Source: Solirubrobacter phytolaccae (GTDB lineage: Bacteria > Actinomycetota > Thermoleophilia > Solirubrobacterales > Solirubrobacteraceae). From it: a stretch of DNA of 64,000 nucleotides. This document shows, one piece after another, positions 32,547-42,747 of this stretch. The position numbers and the translations under genes are program-made. The notes beneath the pieces are model-generated. The model did not search any database, was not told the origin of the DNA, and was given only the letters and a program-made list of their open reading frames with translations. The stretch's first letter is position 1, and each line of letters starts with the position of its first letter. Where the stretch lies: positions 1 to 64,000 of the forward strand of contig NZ_JAPDDP010000043.1 in assembly GCF_027587195.1 (NCBI RefSeq). The letters run 5' to 3'.

Positions 32547-33430
32547 GTGAGGCGGCTTCGGAGCGCGGGCAGGCGCAGGGTTCCGGTGGTCATGGCGATG
32601 CCCGCGAAGACTACGACGAGGCCGAGCAGCTCCCGGAGGGAAAGCACCTCGCCGGCGACGAGCGCGGCCAGCAGCATGGCCACGGGCGGGTTCGCGTAGG
32701 TGACCAGCAGCGCGGTCTCCGGGCCGGCGCTGCGCACGAGCGCGCACCACAGCACGAGGCCGAGGCCGATGTTGGCGGCGCCGAGCACGGCGAGCGCCGC
32801 GATCGAGCCGGTGGGCGGCACGGCGTCCGGAACGTCGGCGAGCAACAGCAGCACCCCGACCGGCAGCGCCGGCAGGCTCGCCGCGAGCGCGATCGCCTCG
32901 GGTCGGACGTCCGCGAACCAGGTCCGGATCGTGCGCGCGCCGATCGCGTAACACGCCGAGGCGGCGAGGAGCGCGAGCACGGCCGTGAGGCTCCCGGCGC
33001 TGCCGCCGCCGGTCGCGACGACCACACCCGCGAAGCCGACCAGCGCGCCGACGACCGCACGCCACGGCAGCCGCTCACCCGCGAGGACGCCGAAGGCGAG
33101 GCCGAAGATCGGCGCGGGCGCGACAAGGATCGCGGCCATGCCCGAGGACACGTCCGTGATCGCCAGCGCGATCAACGTGAGCGGGACGCCGGTCAGGGAA
33201 GCGGCGAGCGCGAGCGACGGCGCGGGGCGCGCCGCGATCACTCGCAGCGCCTGGCGCAAGTGGCCCCGCGCCGCCGCGAACACCCACGCCACCAGCACGG
33301 TCAGGAGGATCTCGACGGCGATGAGGGACGCCGGCGAGAAGCCGTCACGCGCGACCTGCGTCGGCAGATAGGAACTGCCGCGCAGGAGGGCGACGGCGAC
33401 CAGCAGGGCGAGGGCGCTTCGGCTCAGCAC
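32519..33430 (-). CDS. EamA/DMT-family transporter
   Basis: The 303-residue protein has ten hydrophobic helices in two EamA repeats (first: ALLVAVALLRGSSYLPTQVARDGFSPASLIAVE; second: ACYAIGARTIRTWFADVRPEAIALAA, ending ETALLVTYANPPVAMLLAALVAGEVLSLRELLGLVVVFAGIAM). DMT exporters expel amino acids, nucleotides or other small metabolites. The adjoining Lrp gene suggests an amino acid or related metabolite. The GTG at 33430 gives a normal family N-terminus; a longer ATG start at 33490 adds 20 basic residues including cysteines that I consider unlikely. Confidence 0.9.
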   Translation of the reverse strand: MLSRSALALLVAVALLRGSSYLPTQVARDGFSPASLIAVEILLTVLVAWVFAAARGHLRQALRVIAARPAPSLALAASLTGVPLTLIALAITDVSSGMAAILVAPAPIFGLAFGVLAGERLPWRAVVGALVGFAGVVVATGGGSAGSLTAVLALLAASACYAIGARTIRTWFADVRPEAIALAASLPALPVGVLLLLADVPDAVPPTGSIAALAVLGAANIGLGLVLWCALVRSAGPETALLVTYANPPVAMLLAALVAGEVLSLRELLGLVVVFAGIAMTTGTLRLPALRSRLTWTTSTSES

Positions 33431-33619
33431 CCCTCGACAACTGACGCACCGCCGCGGCGCTCTCAAGCACGACCGAACAAAGTCGCGCACACTCGCAAGA
33501 AGGTTGCGTTCTAGGACCGCTCCGACGACAGGAGTTTGCGCGCGGCCCCGTCAACTTTCGCGTTCAGCTTTGGCGCGCAGCTGCCGATCCTCGGTGAGCG
33601 ACCGCACACGACTCGCCCG

Positions 33620-35589
<1,970 letters not shown>

Positions 35590-35596
<7 letters not shown>

Positions 35597-35621
35597 CAAT
35601 CTAGTCGACAGCGCTTACGGT
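35590..35621 (+). promoter_or_regulatory. Promoter with two overlapping GT-N2-AC operator-like sites (likely GntR/FCD target)
   Basis: TTGACA (35593-35598) and TACGGT (35616-35621) are separated by exactly 17 bases, a good vegetative promoter for the aromatic-uptake operon. TTGTTGACAA (35590-35599, palindromic TTGT-N2-ACAA) and TAGTCGACAG (35602-35611, core GT-CG-AC) share a GT-N2-AC core and lie 12 bases apart, covering the promoter from the -35 box into the spacer. FCD-type GntR repressors typically bind such cores. The fifth gene of the operon encodes one, so negative autoregulation is likely. Confidence 0.6.
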
Positions 35622-35656
35622 TCGCTCTCCCCGGCAACGAAGAGGAGAGATCGTCA

Positions 35657-36652
35657 GTGCCACTCAAGGGAATGCGCCTCGTCGCGACGCTTGCGGCTAC
35701 CGCCGCGCTCACGGTCGCCGCGTGCGGCGGGAGCGATGAGGAGACCCCGGCGTCGCCGAGCGGCGCCTCGACCGGCGAGTCCAAGCCGGTCACGCTGAAG
35801 GTCGGCGTCCTCCCCATCGGCGACCTCGCACCGCTGTACCTGGGCATGGACCAGGGCTTCTTCAAGGAGGAGAACCTGACGATCGAGCCGGCCGTCGCCG
35901 AGGGCGGTGCCGCGGTCGTCCCGGCCGTCATGTCCGGCGACAACCAGATCGGCTTCTCGAACGTCACCTCGATCATGAACGCCGTGGCGCAGAACCTGCC
36001 GCTGAAGCCGATCGCCGCCGGCGTCAACGGCGCCGCGACCGAGGAAGAGGCGTGGGACGCGCTGCTCGCGCCCAAGGGCGGCGTGACCGACCTCAAGCAG
36101 CTCGAAGGCAAGAAGGTCTCGGTCAACACGCTCAAGAACCTGCCGGAGGTCGCCGTCCGCAACAGCCTCGAGAAGGCGGGCGTGGACGTCTCCAAGGTCG
36201 AGTTCGTCGAGATCCCGTTCCCGGACGTGCCCGCCGCGCTGGAGGCCAAGCGCGTGGACGCGGCGTTCGCGGTCGAGCCGTTCGTCGGCGCGTCCGTCGC
36301 CGCCGGCGCGACCAAGCTCGCCGAGCCCTTCGAGGAGCTCGCCCCGAACCTGACGATCGCCGAGTACTTCACGACCGAGCAGTACGCGTCCGAGAACGCC
36401 GACGTCGTCGAGCGCTTCACGCGCGCCATGAACAAGTCGCTGGACTTCGCCCAGAGCAACCCCGACGAGGTCCGCCGGATCATCACGACCTACACCAAGA
36501 CCCCGCAGGAGGCCGCCGACAAGATGGCGCTGCCGACCTGGAGCGCGGAGGTCAACGGCGACGCGATGGCCACGCTCGTCGAGGCGTCCAAGAAGTACGG
36601 TGTGCTCAAGGGCGACGTCGACGTGGACCGCTTCGTGAACCTGGGCTCGTGA
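35657..36652 (+). CDS. ABC transporter substrate-binding lipoprotein, NMT1/SsuA-like
   Basis: The 331-residue protein has a lipoprotein signal peptide with lipobox LTVAAC (Cys near residue 23). A PBP type II fold of the NMT1/THI5/SsuA class follows (VGVLPIGDLAPLYLGMDQGFFKEENLTIEPAVAEGG; later AFAVEPFVGASVAAGATKL). It starts with GTG at 35657 after GAAGAGGAGAGA. It is the first gene of the operon and feeds the permeases and ATPase that follow. SsuA-class proteins bind sulphonates, taurine, thiamine precursors, nitrate or aromatic acids. The downstream enzymes suggest an aromatic carboxylate, which is inference. Confidence 0.9.
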   Translation: MPLKGMRLVATLAATAALTVAACGGSDEETPASPSGASTGESKPVTLKVGVLPIGDLAPLYLGMDQGFFKEENLTIEPAVAEGGAAVVPAVMSGDNQIGFSNVTSIMNAVAQNLPLKPIAAGVNGAATEEEAWDALLAPKGGVTDLKQLEGKKVSVNTLKNLPEVAVRNSLEKAGVDVSKVEFVEIPFPDVPAALEAKRVDAAFAVEPFVGASVAAGATKLAEPFEELAPNLTIAEYFTTEQYASENADVVERFTRAMNKSLDFAQSNPDEVRRIITTYTKTPQEAADKMALPTWSAEVNGDAMATLVEASKKYGVLKGDVDVDRFVNLGS

Positions 36653-37425
36653 AGCCGCGCATCCCATACGCTGCGCAGCCGTGGGTCGGCGTGCTGGCCG
36701 TGCTCGTGCTGATCGAGCTCGTCGTGCGCGTCGGCCTGTTGCCGAGCCGGTACTTCCCGCCGATGACGGAGACGTTCGCGGCGCTCGTCGGCCAGCTCGG
36801 GGAGTCCGGGTACTGGACCGCGATCGCCCACACCCTCGAGGGGTGGGCGATCGGGCTGGGCATCGCGATCGTGATCGCGGTGCCGCTCGGCCTCGCGCTC
36901 GGCTTCAACGACTACCTGTACCGCGCCGCGCGACCGATCATCGAGTTCCTGCGGCCGGTCCCGTCGGTCGCGCTGATCCCGCTCGCGATCCTGATCTACG
37001 GCACCGGGCTGCAGAGCAAGGTGTTCCTGGTCGCGTTCGCGTCGGTCTGGCCGCTGCTGATCCAGACGATCTACGGCGCGCGCGACCTCGACCCGATCCA
37101 GCTCGAGACCGCGCGGTCGTTCCGGATCAGCCGCAGGGACCGGGTGCTGCGCGTGACGCTGATGGGCGCGGTGCCCTACATCGCCACGGGCCTGCGGATC
37201 TCCTCCGCCACGGCGCTGATCCTCGCCATCACGGCCGAGCTGATCATCGGCTCGGCGGGCCTCGGTCGCGAGATCAACATCGCCCGCCAAGGCGGCGCGA
37301 ACGACCTCATGTACGCGCTGATCATCACCACCGGCCTGATTGGCTGGGGACTGAACACGCTCTTCAGCCGCGGCGAGCGGCGCGTGCTGCACTGGCATCC
37401 CTCGCACCGGGCGGTGGTGGCATGA
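36649..37425 (+). CDS. ABC transporter permease, SsuC/TauC-like (first)
   Basis: The 258-residue protein has six or so membrane helices and the BPD permease loop (ARSFRISRRDRVLRVTLMGAVPYIATGLRI, the EAA motif that contacts the ATPase). The start is a GTG overlapping the binding-protein stop in GTGA, so translation is coupled. The sequence is clearly related to, but different from, the next gene, so this importer seems to use two different permease subunits, which is less usual for the SsuABC class. Substrate: see the binding protein. Confidence 0.9.
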   Translation: MKPRIPYAAQPWVGVLAVLVLIELVVRVGLLPSRYFPPMTETFAALVGQLGESGYWTAIAHTLEGWAIGLGIAIVIAVPLGLALGFNDYLYRAARPIIEFLRPVPSVALIPLAILIYGTGLQSKVFLVAFASVWPLLIQTIYGARDLDPIQLETARSFRISRRDRVLRVTLMGAVPYIATGLRISSATALILAITAELIIGSAGLGREINIARQGGANDLMYALIITTGLIGWGLNTLFSRGERRVLHWHPSHRAVVA

Positions 37426-38186
37426 ACGCCAAGAAGCTCGCGCTCGAGATCGTCACGCCGCTCCTCGTCATCGCGCTCATCTGGTGGTGGACGAGCGGCG
37501 CGGAGAGCTACTACTACCCGCCGCTCGGCGACATCTTCCGCGCGTTCGCCGACACCTGGGTGTTCGAGCGCTTCAGCGCGGACGTGCTGCCGAGCCTCGG
37601 CCGCCTCGCCGCGGGCTACGTCATCGCCGCCGTCCTCGGAATCGCGCTGGGCGTCGTCCTCGGCCGCCAGCCGACGCTGCGGCGGATGGCCACGCCGATC
37701 GTCGAGTTCCTGCGCGCGATCCCCGCGCCGGCGCTGATCCCGTTCGCGATCCTCGTGCTCGGCGTCGAGAACGACGCCAAGATCTTCCTGATCGCGGTCG
37801 TGTGCGTGTTCCCGATCCTGCTGAACACGATCGACGGCGTCGCCGGCGTGGAGCCGACCTTGCTGGACACCACGCGCGTCTATCGGATCGGGCGACTGGA
37901 CCGGCTGCGTTACGTGGTCCTCCCCGCCGCCGCACCGCAGATCTTCGCCGGCCTGCGCACGAGCCTGAGCCTGTCGCTGATCCTGATGGTGATCAGCGAG
38001 ATGGTCGCTTCCAGCAACGGCATCGGCTACTTCATCCTGCAGTCCCAGCGCTCGTTCGCCATCACCGAGATGTGGTCGGGCATCCTCCTGCTCGGCCTGC
38101 TCGGGTACCTGTTCAACGCCGTCTTCACGCTCGTCGAGCGCCGCGTCCTCGCGTGGCACATCGGCGCGCGCGCCGGAGCCCAGTAG
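37422..38186 (+). CDS. ABC transporter permease, SsuC/TauC-like (second)
   Basis: The 254-residue protein has about six membrane helices and the EAA loop (DTTRVYRIGRLDRLRYVVLPAAAPQIFAGLRTS). The start ATG overlaps the upstream permease stop by four bases (ATGA). It probably pairs with the previous permease to form the membrane channel. Helical spacing matches SsuC/TauC-like permeases of about 250 residues. The tail (ERRVLAWHIGARAGAQ) is cytoplasmic. Confidence 0.9.
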   Translation: MNAKKLALEIVTPLLVIALIWWWTSGAESYYYPPLGDIFRAFADTWVFERFSADVLPSLGRLAAGYVIAAVLGIALGVVLGRQPTLRRMATPIVEFLRAIPAPALIPFAILVLGVENDAKIFLIAVVCVFPILLNTIDGVAGVEPTLLDTTRVYRIGRLDRLRYVVLPAAAPQIFAGLRTSLSLSLILMVISEMVASSNGIGYFILQSQRSFAITEMWSGILLLGLLGYLFNAVFTLVERRVLAWHIGARAGAQ

Positions 38187-38972
38187 ATGCTCAGAGTCGA
38201 CCACCTCAGCAAGACCTACGGCAGCGGGGCCACGGCCACGCAGGCCATCAAGGACCTCTCGTTCGAGATCCAGGCGGGCGAGTTCGTCTGCATCGTCGGC
38301 CCGTCCGGCTGCGGCAAGACGACGCTGCTGAAGACGATGTCGGGCCTGCTGGAGCCGACGAGCGGCACGGTCGAGCTGGGCGGCAAGCGCGTCACCGGCC
38401 CGCCCGAGCAGATGGCGCTCGTCTTCCAGGACTACAGCCGCTCGCTGTACCCGTGGATGACGGTCGCCGCGAACGTGGAGTTCCCGCTGCGCAAGCGCGG
38501 TTCGAAGACCGAGCGGCGCGGCGCGGTCGCGCAGGCGCTGGAGTCGGTGGGCCTCGACGGGTTCGGCGACAAGTACCCGTGGCAGCTGTCGGGCGGGATG
38601 CAGCAGCGCGTCGCGATCGCGCGCGGGCTCGCGTACCGGCCGGAGATCCTGCTGATGGACGAGCCGTTCGCGTCCGTCGACGCCCAGACGCGCGCCGACC
38701 TCGAGGACCTCGTGCTGAAGATCCGCCACGACTACGGCGTGACGATCCTGTTCGTCACGCATGACATCGACGAGTCGGTGTACCTCGCCGACCGCGTCGT
38801 GATCCTCTCCCAGCGCCCGACCGTGGTGCAGGAGACGCTCGACGTGCCGCTCCCGCGCCCGCGTGACCAAGTCGCGACGAAGGAGCTGCCGGAGTTCGCG
38901 CACCTGCGTGCCCACGTGTACCGGGCGATCAAGCGTCCCGACAGCGTGGCGGCTCCCGCGGGCGTGGCATGA
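38187..38972 (+). CDS. ABC transporter ATP-binding protein, SsuB/TauB-like
   Basis: The 261-residue ATPase has Walker A GPSGCGKTT, a Q-loop (ALVFQDYSRSLYPWM), signature LSGGMQQR, Walker B ILLMDEPFASVD and the H-loop FVTHDIDE. This is a full set of nucleotide-binding motifs of a nitrate/sulphonate/taurine-type importer. It starts at the base after the permease stop. The protein sits on the cytoplasmic face and powers the two permeases. The next gene starts four bases before its end. Confidence 0.94.
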   Translation: MLRVDHLSKTYGSGATATQAIKDLSFEIQAGEFVCIVGPSGCGKTTLLKTMSGLLEPTSGTVELGGKRVTGPPEQMALVFQDYSRSLYPWMTVAANVEFPLRKRGSKTERRGAVAQALESVGLDGFGDKYPWQLSGGMQQRVAIARGLAYRPEILLMDEPFASVDAQTRADLEDLVLKIRHDYGVTILFVTHDIDESVYLADRVVILSQRPTVVQETLDVPLPRPRDQVATKELPEFAHLRAHVYRAIKRPDSVAAPAGVA

Positions 38973-39604
38973 GCGCCTACGGCGCGTTGCACACGGCGAT
39001 CGTCGCGGGCGAGCTCTCGCCCGGAGAACGGCTGGTCGAGGAGGAGCTGGCCGAGCGGCTCGGCGTCAGCCGCGGCGCGGTCCGGGAGGCGATCCTGCGG
39101 CTCGGCCACGACGGGCTCGTGGTCCGCGAGCGCAACCGCGGCGCGCGCGTGCGGCGGTTCACGCTGGACGAGGCGATCGAGATCCTCGAGGCGCGCGCGG
39201 CCTTGGAGTCGCTCGCGGCGGGCTACGCGGCGCTGCGGCGCACGGAGGACGAGGCGCGCGAGCTGGAGGCGCTCGCGAACGAGATGCGGGCGCTGCACGC
39301 CGACGGCGAGCTGCTCGCGATGTCCGAGCGCAACGCGGTCATGCACCGCCGGATCCTCGAGGTCAGCGCGCACCGGGTCTCGCGCGACATCTGCGCGCGC
39401 CTGAACTCGCAGATGGTGCGCTTCCAGTTCCGCACCGTGCTCGCGCCGGGCCGCTCGGACCGGTCGATGGCCGAGCACCAGCGGATCGTCGAGGCGATCA
39501 GCGCCGGTGACCGCCTCGGCGCGGAGGCCGCGATGCGCGAGCACCTCACCAACGTCAGCGCCGCGCTCGTCGAGATTGCCGCCCCCGACCTGATCCGTGC
39601 CTGA
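38969..39604 (+). CDS. GntR-family transcriptional regulator with FCD domain
   Basis: The 211-residue protein has an N-terminal winged helix (YGALHTAIVAGELSPGERLVEEELAERLGVSRGAVREAILRLGHDGLV, residues about 3-55). A C-terminal all-helical FCD ligand-binding domain follows (about 65-205) with the metal/ligand His residues of the family in MHRRILEVSAHR and EHQRIVEAI. GntR/FCD proteins are usually repressors released by organic acids. It is inside the catabolic operon, overlapping the ATPase gene by four bases, so it probably controls the operon, whose promoter carries two GT-N2-AC sites. Confidence 0.92.
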   Translation: MSAYGALHTAIVAGELSPGERLVEEELAERLGVSRGAVREAILRLGHDGLVVRERNRGARVRRFTLDEAIEILEARAALESLAAGYAALRRTEDEARELEALANEMRALHADGELLAMSERNAVMHRRILEVSAHRVSRDICARLNSQMVRFQFRTVLAPGRSDRSMAEHQRIVEAISAGDRLGAEAAMREHLTNVSAALVEIAAPDLIRA

Positions 39605-40508
39605 CCATCCCGTCCCGTCCGCCCGCGCGCGCGAGCTCGTGCGCGGTGGGTTCGACCCGTACGTGCACGCCGCGCCGGACTTCGCGCCGCGCCGGATCAC
39701 CGACCTGGAGCTCGCGGCGCGCTGTGTCGAGCTCGGGCTGTCGGGGTTCGGGTTGACGTCGCACTACACGGCGACGGCGGAGCGGGCCGCGGTGGTCAAC
39801 GCGGCGGTGGGGGCTTCGCTCGCCGTCGGCTCGATCGTGCTCAACCACGCGGTCGGCGGGCTCAACGCGACCGCGGTCGAGGTGGCCGCGCGGCAGGGCG
39901 CGCGGTTCGTGTGGCTGCCGACGGTCAGCGCGACGGGCGAGGTCGCGAAGGTCGAGAGCGCGAACGGCAACGTGCCGGTGTGGGTGCAGTTCGAACGGGA
40001 GCTGCGGGCGGCGGGCGCGAAGCCGGGCGCGGTGCCGGTGCTGGACTCCGGCGGCGCGCCGCTGCCGGCGCTCCTCGCGGTGCTGGACGTCGTCGCGCGT
40101 CGCGGGCTCGTGCTCGCGACCGGGCATCTCTCCCGTGCCGAGGTGTTCGGCGTCGTCGACGCGGCGGTGGCGGCGGGCGTCGAGACGATCGTCGTCACCA
40201 ACCCGGAGTTCCCGTCGCACAAGCTCAGCCCGGACGACCAGGTCGCGCTGGCTGCGCGCGGGGCCTTCTTCCAGCGCGCTCTGACGACGCCCTACACCGG
40301 CAAGTGCACGTGGGAGGAGCTGTTCGCCGCCACGCGTGCGGTCGGTGCGGCGCGCACGGTCTGGAGCAGCGACCTCGGGCAAGTGTTCAACCCGCCGGTC
40401 GAGGACGGCTTGGCCCTGTTGGCCGACCGTCACCTCGAAGCCGGCTTCAGCGAGGGGGAGGTCCGGATCATGGCCGTCGAGAACACGAGGAGGCTGGCGG
40501 GTGCCTAA
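39597..40508 (+). CDS. DUF6282-type amidohydrolase-like protein
   Basis: The 303-residue protein resembles the DUF6282 group, distant amidohydrolase-superfamily proteins: an N-terminal RGGFDPYVHAAPDF block, GFGLTSHYTATAERAAVVNAA, a VLNHAVGGLN stretch, LATGHLSRAEVFGVVDAA and a late WSSDLGQVFNPPVEDGL. In typical members the first block holds an HxH metal pair; here it reads YxH (YVH), so one ligand is replaced. This may alter or weaken metal binding. In the operon it lies between the GntR gene (8-base overlap) and the hydratase, where a lactonase-type hydrolysis of a ring-cleavage lactone (the LigI step) would fit, but that is inference. It starts with GTG. Confidence 0.75.
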   Translation: MPDHPVPSARARELVRGGFDPYVHAAPDFAPRRITDLELAARCVELGLSGFGLTSHYTATAERAAVVNAAVGASLAVGSIVLNHAVGGLNATAVEVAARQGARFVWLPTVSATGEVAKVESANGNVPVWVQFERELRAAGAKPGAVPVLDSGGAPLPALLAVLDVVARRGLVLATGHLSRAEVFGVVDAAVAAGVETIVVTNPEFPSHKLSPDDQVALAARGAFFQRALTTPYTGKCTWEELFAATRAVGAARTVWSSDLGQVFNPPVEDGLALLADRHLEAGFSEGEVRIMAVENTRRLAGA

Positions 40509-41214
40509 GCGCGTCCAGGTGATCGGCGCGCACTCGGCGGACTTCGTCTGGCGCGCGGGCGGCGCCGTGGCCAAGGCGGTCGCGCTCGGGGGCGTGGCCG
40601 AGGTGATCGCGCTGTCCTACGGCGAGCGGGGTGAGTCCGGCGAGCTGTGGAAGCAGGAGGGCCAGACGCTCGAGAACGTCAAGCGGCTGCGGCACGCGGA
40701 GGCGTCGGCGGCCGCGGGCCATCTGGGCGCGTCCTTCCGCTGCCTGGACTTCGGCGACTACCCGCTGCAGATCGACGGCGAGCGGCTGCTGGCGATCGCG
40801 GACGTGATCCGCGAGTTCGCGCCCGACGTGCTGATCACGCACACCTCCGTCGACCCGTTCAACCCGGATCACCCGGTGGCGTTCGGCGCCGTGGATCGGG
40901 CGCGGTCGTTGGCCGCGGGCGCGGGCGTGCCGAGCGCGTTCGGGACGATCAAGCCGCCGCAGCTGTTCCTGTTCGAGCCCCACCAGCCCGAGCTGTGCGC
41001 GTTCACGCCGACCGTGCACGTGGACATCACCAGCGTCTGGGACCAGAAGGTCGCCGCGATGGCTGAGATGCAGGCGCAGCAGTACCTGCAGACCTACTAC
41101 GCGCAGCGCGGCGAGCAACGCGGCAACCACGCGCGGCGGGCCTCTGGCCGGAGTGAGGTCCGGTACGGCGAGTCGTTCATGCGGGTGCTCCCGCAGGTCG
41201 TGGAGGAGCTATGA
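40501..41214 (+). CDS. PIG-L-fold hydrolase/hydratase like 4-oxalomesaconate hydratase
   Basis: The 237-residue protein is of the PIG-L/LmbE fold but has the AHSADFVWRAGGAVAKA opening and the SYGERGESGELW segment that mark GalB-type 4-oxalomesaconate hydratases instead of the HPDD opening of deacetylases. A VDPFNPDHPVAFGAV block supplies a His ligand. GalB adds water to 4-oxalomesaconate to give 4-carboxy-4-hydroxy-2-oxoadipate in the gallate and protocatechuate meta-cleavage pathways. The next gene encodes a matching aldolase. The GTG start at 40501 overlaps the previous gene by 8 bases. The specific substrate is an inference from residue pattern and neighbours; a deacetylase remains the alternative. 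Confidence 0.72.
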   Translation: MPKRVQVIGAHSADFVWRAGGAVAKAVALGGVAEVIALSYGERGESGELWKQEGQTLENVKRLRHAEASAAAGHLGASFRCLDFGDYPLQIDGERLLAIADVIREFAPDVLITHTSVDPFNPDHPVAFGAVDRARSLAAGAGVPSAFGTIKPPQLFLFEPHQPELCAFTPTVHVDITSVWDQKVAAMAEMQAQQYLQTYYAQRGEQRGNHARRASGRSEVRYGESFMRVLPQVVEEL

Positions 41215-41819
41215 GCAGCAAGGAGCTGGCGCGGCTCGGGGCCGCGACCGTCTACGAGGCGTCCGGCCGTTGCGGCCTGGTCGATGCGGAGTTCAAGCAG
41301 CTCGTGCCGCGCTCGCGCGCGTGCGGGCCGGCGCGCACCGTGCGCTGCGGGCAGGACGACAACCTGATGGTCCACGCCGCGATGACGCGGCTCCAGCCCG
41401 GCGAGGTGCTCGTGCTGACGATGCCCGAGCCGCGGCCGGTCGCGCTGCTCGGCGATCTGCTGCTCACGCAGGCCGCCGCCCGGGGCGCGGTGGCCGTGCT
41501 CGTCGACGCCGCCATCCGTGACGCGGAGGAGCTGTCGGAGATGACCGTTCCGGTGTGGGCGCGGTGGATCCGCTCGCGGGGCGCCGCGAAGGACGTGGTC
41601 GGCGAGCTGGACGTGCCGGTCGTCGTCGGCGGCTGCACGATCAACCCCGGTGACCTCGTGGTGCTCGACGCGGACGGCGTGACCGTCGTGGAGGCCGCGC
41701 GCGAGGAGGAGGTGCTGGCCGCGTCGCTCGAGCGCGAGGCGAAGGAACGCGTCAAGCGCGCGAAGCTCGAGGCCGGCGCGCTCTCCTGGCACCTCGACGG
41801 CTTGGACGCGCGTGTCTGA
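41211..41819 (+). CDS. LigK/RraA-like 4-carboxy-4-hydroxy-2-oxoadipate aldolase-type protein
   Basis: The 202-residue protein belongs to the RraA-like class II pyruvate aldolase family. The AAIRDAEEL block holds the conserved Arg-Asp pair used in the aldolase active site, preceded by VAVLVD, and the GDLVVLDADGVTVV motif is present. LigK-type members split 4-carboxy-4-hydroxy-2-oxoadipate into oxaloacetate and pyruvate, or decarboxylate oxaloacetate. The hydratase encoded just before makes exactly that substrate, and the two genes overlap by four bases. Family members acting as ribonuclease regulators lack this context. It is about 20 residues shorter than many homologues. Confidence 0.78.
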   Translation: MSSKELARLGAATVYEASGRCGLVDAEFKQLVPRSRACGPARTVRCGQDDNLMVHAAMTRLQPGEVLVLTMPEPRPVALLGDLLLTQAAARGAVAVLVDAAIRDAEELSEMTVPVWARWIRSRGAAKDVVGELDVPVVVGGCTINPGDLVVLDADGVTVVEAAREEEVLAASLEREAKERVKRAKLEAGALSWHLDGLDARV

Positions 41820-42747
41820 GCTCGCGCACCTCGGTCCGGTCGAGCTGTTCACACCGCGCTTCGACGCGAGCCTGGCGTTCTTCGTCGACATCCTCGGGAT
41901 GGATGTGGTCGAGCAGATCGGGCCGTCGACCTACCTGCGCGGCTGGGGCGACTACCAGCCGTGGTCGGTCAAGCTGACGGCGTCCGAGACGAGCGGGATG
42001 GGCGTGCTCGGGCTGCGCGCGTGGAGCGTCGAGGCGTTGGAGCGCCGGGTGGCCGCGGTCGAAGCCACCGGGCTCGGGCTCGGCTGGACCGACGGCGACC
42101 TCGGCCGCGGGGCTTCGTATCGCTTCACCGACCCCGACGGCCACGTCTTCGAGCTGTACTACGAGTGCGATCGCTATGTCGCGCCCGAGGGGCTCCGGCC
42201 CGCGCACAAGAACGTGCCCGGCCGCTACACCGGCCGGGGCTGCGCGATCAAGCGCCTCGACCACATCAACCTCCTCGCCGCGGACGTGCGCGCGAACCGC
42301 GAGTTCTGCGTCGAGCAGCTCGACTACCGCTTGTATGAGCGCATCGAGCTCAATGACGGGTCAGAGGCCGGCGCCTGGATGAGCGCGACGATCGCCGCCC
42401 ACGAGCTGATCTACACCCGCGACGCGCACGGAGCGAGCGGACGGCTGCACCACGTGGCGCTGTGGGTGGACACGCGCGAGGAGTGCTTGCGCGCCGCCGA
42501 CATCTGGGTGGATGCCGGCATCGAGATCGAGGCCGCGCCGTCCAAGCACGCGATCGCGCAGGGCTTCTTCCTCTACGGCATCGAGCCGGGTGGCAACCGG
42601 GTCGAGGTCACCACCGGCGGGCGCTTCGTCTACGCGCCCGACGAGCCGGTCGTGGTCTGGACCGAGGCCGAGCGCGCGAAGGGCCAGGCGTGGGGCGTGA
42701 AGACCGTCGAGTCCTTCCACACCTACGGGACGCCGCCGGTCGAGTAG
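41812..42747 (+). CDS. Type I extradiol (catechol 2,3-dioxygenase-like) ring-cleavage dioxygenase
   Basis: The 311-residue protein has two VOC (glyoxalase-fold) domains, residues about 8-135 and 150-280, like catechol 2,3-dioxygenase. The C-terminal domain has three metal ligands in place: His in RLDHINLL, His in RLHHVALW and Glu in GGNRVEV. It also has the conserved Tyr near FFLYGIEPGGN. Such Fe(II) enzymes open catechol rings between or next to the hydroxyls. The gene closes the operon, overlapping the aldolase gene by eight bases, so it probably provides the ring-cleavage substrate for the downstream hydratase and aldolase. The GTG at 41812 is used. Known gallate and protocatechuate 4,5-dioxygenases belong to a different (LigB-type) family, so this assignment of substrate is open. 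Confidence 0.82.
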   Translation: MSELAHLGPVELFTPRFDASLAFFVDILGMDVVEQIGPSTYLRGWGDYQPWSVKLTASETSGMGVLGLRAWSVEALERRVAAVEATGLGLGWTDGDLGRGASYRFTDPDGHVFELYYECDRYVAPEGLRPAHKNVPGRYTGRGCAIKRLDHINLLAADVRANREFCVEQLDYRLYERIELNDGSEAGAWMSATIAAHELIYTRDAHGASGRLHHVALWVDTREECLRAADIWVDAGIEIEAAPSKHAIAQGFFLYGIEPGGNRVEVTTGGRFVYAPDEPVVVWTEAERAKGQAWGVKTVESFHTYGTPPVE

